Of a stretch of DNA of 8,392 bases, positions 7,033 through 8,392 are shown one piece after another. This DNA comes from CAZBQG01 sp964493945. Its GTDB lineage: Bacteria > Pseudomonadota > Alphaproteobacteria > Rhodospirillales > UBA2165. The DNA lies in contig CAZBQG010000201.1 in assembly GCA_964493945.1 (NCBI GenBank), positions 1-8,392 of the forward strand, given 5' to 3'. The notes below the pieces were generated by a model. It worked only from the letters and a program-made list of their open reading frames with translations. It was not told where the DNA came from and searched no databases. Both the position numbers and the translations under genes were made by a program. Within the stretch, counting starts at the first letter, position 1; each line of letters begins with the position of its first letter.

Positions 7033-7773
7033 TCAGTTGGTTGGCGCGAAGGAGATTCGCTGGGCGCCTAAAATTGGCCCTTTTTGTTCGGCCTGAATGA
7101 TCACCGCGCCGCCATTGGTTTTTTGTGATTTGATATCCTTGCCGGGCACTTTCAGGACAAGCTCACGTCCCCGCCATTCGCCGATCCGCTTGATGGCCCG
7201 CACTACGTTATAATTAAAGATCGTCCGCCCCCGGTTTTCGCCCCGCCGCGCCCTGGTTTTATGTTTGGGATCGAAATAGACCAACCAGACTGCGGCAAGG
7301 ACCGGATAAGGAACAGATGCGATGGATATATTGAGGGTGCCGGTCTTGTCCCGAATAAGGCCGACTCTGGTATCGGGCGCCAGGCCGGCCCGGTTGATCT
7401 GGCGGTTGATTTCGCCCTCATTGGCGCCTTGCGTCTCGCCGATGCCATGGATGACGATCTGGGGCGTATAGACATAGCTTTTTCCGAAAATCCTGGAATA
7501 GGCCCGTTGGCGATTTGAATATGCGGCTTGGGCGAAGGGATCCTTCCAACCAATATAGTCCCAGTAATCCACATGAAAAGACAGCGCCAGAACATCCTTG
7601 CGTTTGGCCAGATCGCCCAAAAGCTTGTCCGCCGGCGGGCAGGAAGAACAGCCTTGGGAGGTAAACAGCTCGACCACCGTCGGGCTCCGCTCCCCGGCGG
7701 AGGCGGGGAGGGGCTGGAGGGTCAGAAACGCCGTCAGCAGACAGACGACCCAATATGGCTTGGACCAGCTCAT
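7033..7773 (-). CDS. DUF1223 exported thioredoxin-fold protein
   Basis: A 246-residue DUF1223 protein, predicted to be exported. Residues 1-26 form a signal peptide: a short basic start, the hydrophobic core VVCLLTAFLTL, and a likely cleavage after ASA. The mature part opens with a thioredoxin-like strand VVELFTSQ and the redox motif CSSC (C42-C45) in GCSSCPPAD. It continues with HVDYWDYIGWKDPF (67-80) and YTPQIVIHG (102-110), where P104 sits where thioredoxins keep their cis-proline. A periplasmic thiol-disulfide role is likely from the fold, but no substrate is established that I know of. The ATG at 7773 was chosen because it gives a compact signal peptide; a TTG at 7809 would add 12 residues. 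Neither has a strong ribosome site. The gene follows acnA by 58 bp on the same strand, so it is probably cotranscribed with the aconitase gene. Confidence 0.85.
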   Translation of the reverse strand: MSWSKPYWVVCLLTAFLTLQPLPASAGERSPTVVELFTSQGCSSCPPADKLLGDLAKRKDVLALSFHVDYWDYIGWKDPFAQAAYSNRQRAYSRIFGKSYVYTPQIVIHGIGETQGANEGEINRQINRAGLAPDTRVGLIRDKTGTLNISIASVPYPVLAAVWLVYFDPKHKTRARRGENRGRTIFNYNVVRAIKRIGEWRGRELVLKVPGKDIKSQKTNGGAVIIQAEQKGPILGAQRISFAPTN

Positions 7774-7831
7774 GATATACAAATAGTGCAAGATACGGTT
7801 TTGCACCAATCAAATGCCGGTGAGCATGAAT

Positions 7832-8392
7832 TTACCCGGCCAGCATGTTGCGCAGCACATATTGGAGAATGCCGCCATGGCGGTAATAATCCACCTCGTC
7901 AGCCGTATCGATGCGGCAAAGAAGCGTGATTTCCTCCGCCCGGCCATCGGCCCGCGTGATGCGGCAGGCCACATCCATGCGGGGCTCGATGCCGGCGGCT
8001 ATTCCGGTGATATCAAAGGTCTCCGAGCCGTCCAGTTCAAGGCTTCCCCGTGTCTGCCCATCCTTGAATTGCAAGGGCAATATGCCCATCCCCACCAGGT
8101 TTGACCGGTGAATGCGCTCAAAGCTTTCGACGATGACCGCCTTGACGCCCAGCAGCCGCGTCCCCTTGGCCGCCCAGTCCCTCGATGATCCGGTGCCGTA
8201 TTCCTTGCCGGCGATGATCACCAGGGGCACACCGTCGTCCTGGTATTTCATGGCCGCATCGAAAATGGACATTTCCTCGCCGCTTGGCATATGGCGGGTG
8301 ACGCCGCCTTCCGTGCCCGGCGCCATTTCGTTGCGGATGCGGATATTGGCGAAGGTGCCGCGCATCATGACTTCGTGATTGCCGCGCCGGGA
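7832..8392 (-). CDS. acnA: Aconitate hydratase A, C-terminal part (5' end beyond the window)
   Basis: The last 186 residues of a roughly 890-residue AcnA/IRP-type aconitase, which isomerises citrate and isocitrate via cis-aconitate in the TCA cycle. The segment starts inside SRRGNHEVMMRGTFANIRI, which spans the entry to the C-terminal swivel domain. It includes YGTGSSRDWAAKG (about residues 66-78 of the part seen), whose GSSR supplies active-site serine and arginine residues, and then AVIVESFERIHRSNLVGMG, characteristic of the AcnA rather than the AcnB architecture. The iron-sulfur cysteines lie upstream, outside the window. The reading frame is open to position 8392 and ends in TAA at 7834-7832. 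AcnA-type enzymes can also hydrate 2-methyl-cis-aconitate, but this copy's pairing with a DUF1223 gene suggests the housekeeping TCA enzyme. Confidence 0.96.
   Translation of the reverse strand, partial: SRRGNHEVMMRGTFANIRIRNEMAPGTEGGVTRHMPSGEEMSIFDAAMKYQDDGVPLVIIAGKEYGTGSSRDWAAKGTRLLGVKAVIVESFERIHRSNLVGMGILPLQFKDGQTRGSLELDGSETFDITGIAAGIEPRMDVACRITRADGRAEEITLLCRIDTADEVDYYRHGGILQYVLRNMLAG

Noticed and set aside
6916..7071. A 51-codon plus-strand frame starting MKFLMGAYGHDF, with a weak ribosome site, opposite the pgk promoter.
   Set aside because: It overlaps the candidate pgk promoter and the 3' end of the DUF1223 gene on the other strand, has no recognisable family, and its end reads as the reverse of coding sequence.

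Overview
The window looks like the chromosome of an alphaproteobacterium, probably Rhodospirillales-like. The coding sequence is GC-rich, the aconitase gene is followed by a DUF1223 gene (a pairing I recall from this class), and the phosphoglycerate kinase has the alphaproteobacterial form of its substrate-binding motif. The taxonomic call rests on remembered family features, not on a search. No RNA genes, insertion sequences, CRISPR arrays or phage genes were seen.

Layout from left to right. Positions 1-4010 read leftward on the minus strand as one probable operon. Its transcription order is a DUF1538 membrane protein with two internal repeats (2217-4010), a P-II-like protein whose start codon overlaps the transporter stop (1858-2220), a second P-II-like protein with a long charged tail (1389-1850), and a propionyl-CoA-synthetase-type acyl-CoA synthetase (1-1331, cut by the window edge). 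Positions 4011-4287 form an AT-rich intergenic region. It holds candidate promoters in both directions, an 18-nt direct repeat with 28-bp periodicity and a small palindrome. Positions 4288-5682 carry the only plus-strand gene, an MmgE/PrpD-family protein. It ends 2 bp from the convergent pgk gene (5685-6890, TTG start, with a good candidate promoter in the 142-bp gap upstream). Positions 7033-7773 encode an exported thioredoxin-fold DUF1223 protein, and 7832-8392 is the 3' end of the aconitase gene acnA.

How the genes may work together. pgk (glycolysis/Calvin cycle) and acnA (TCA cycle) are housekeeping genes. The unusual part is the left half. The tight DUF1538, P-II-like, P-II-like arrangement suggests an ion transporter gated by two dedicated nucleotide- or metabolite-sensing P-II paralogues, neither of which has the usual uridylylated tyrosine. 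The downstream acyl-CoA synthetase and the divergent MmgE/PrpD gene hint at a link to propionate or short-chain acid metabolism, but prpB and prpC are not in the window, so a methylcitrate pathway is not shown.
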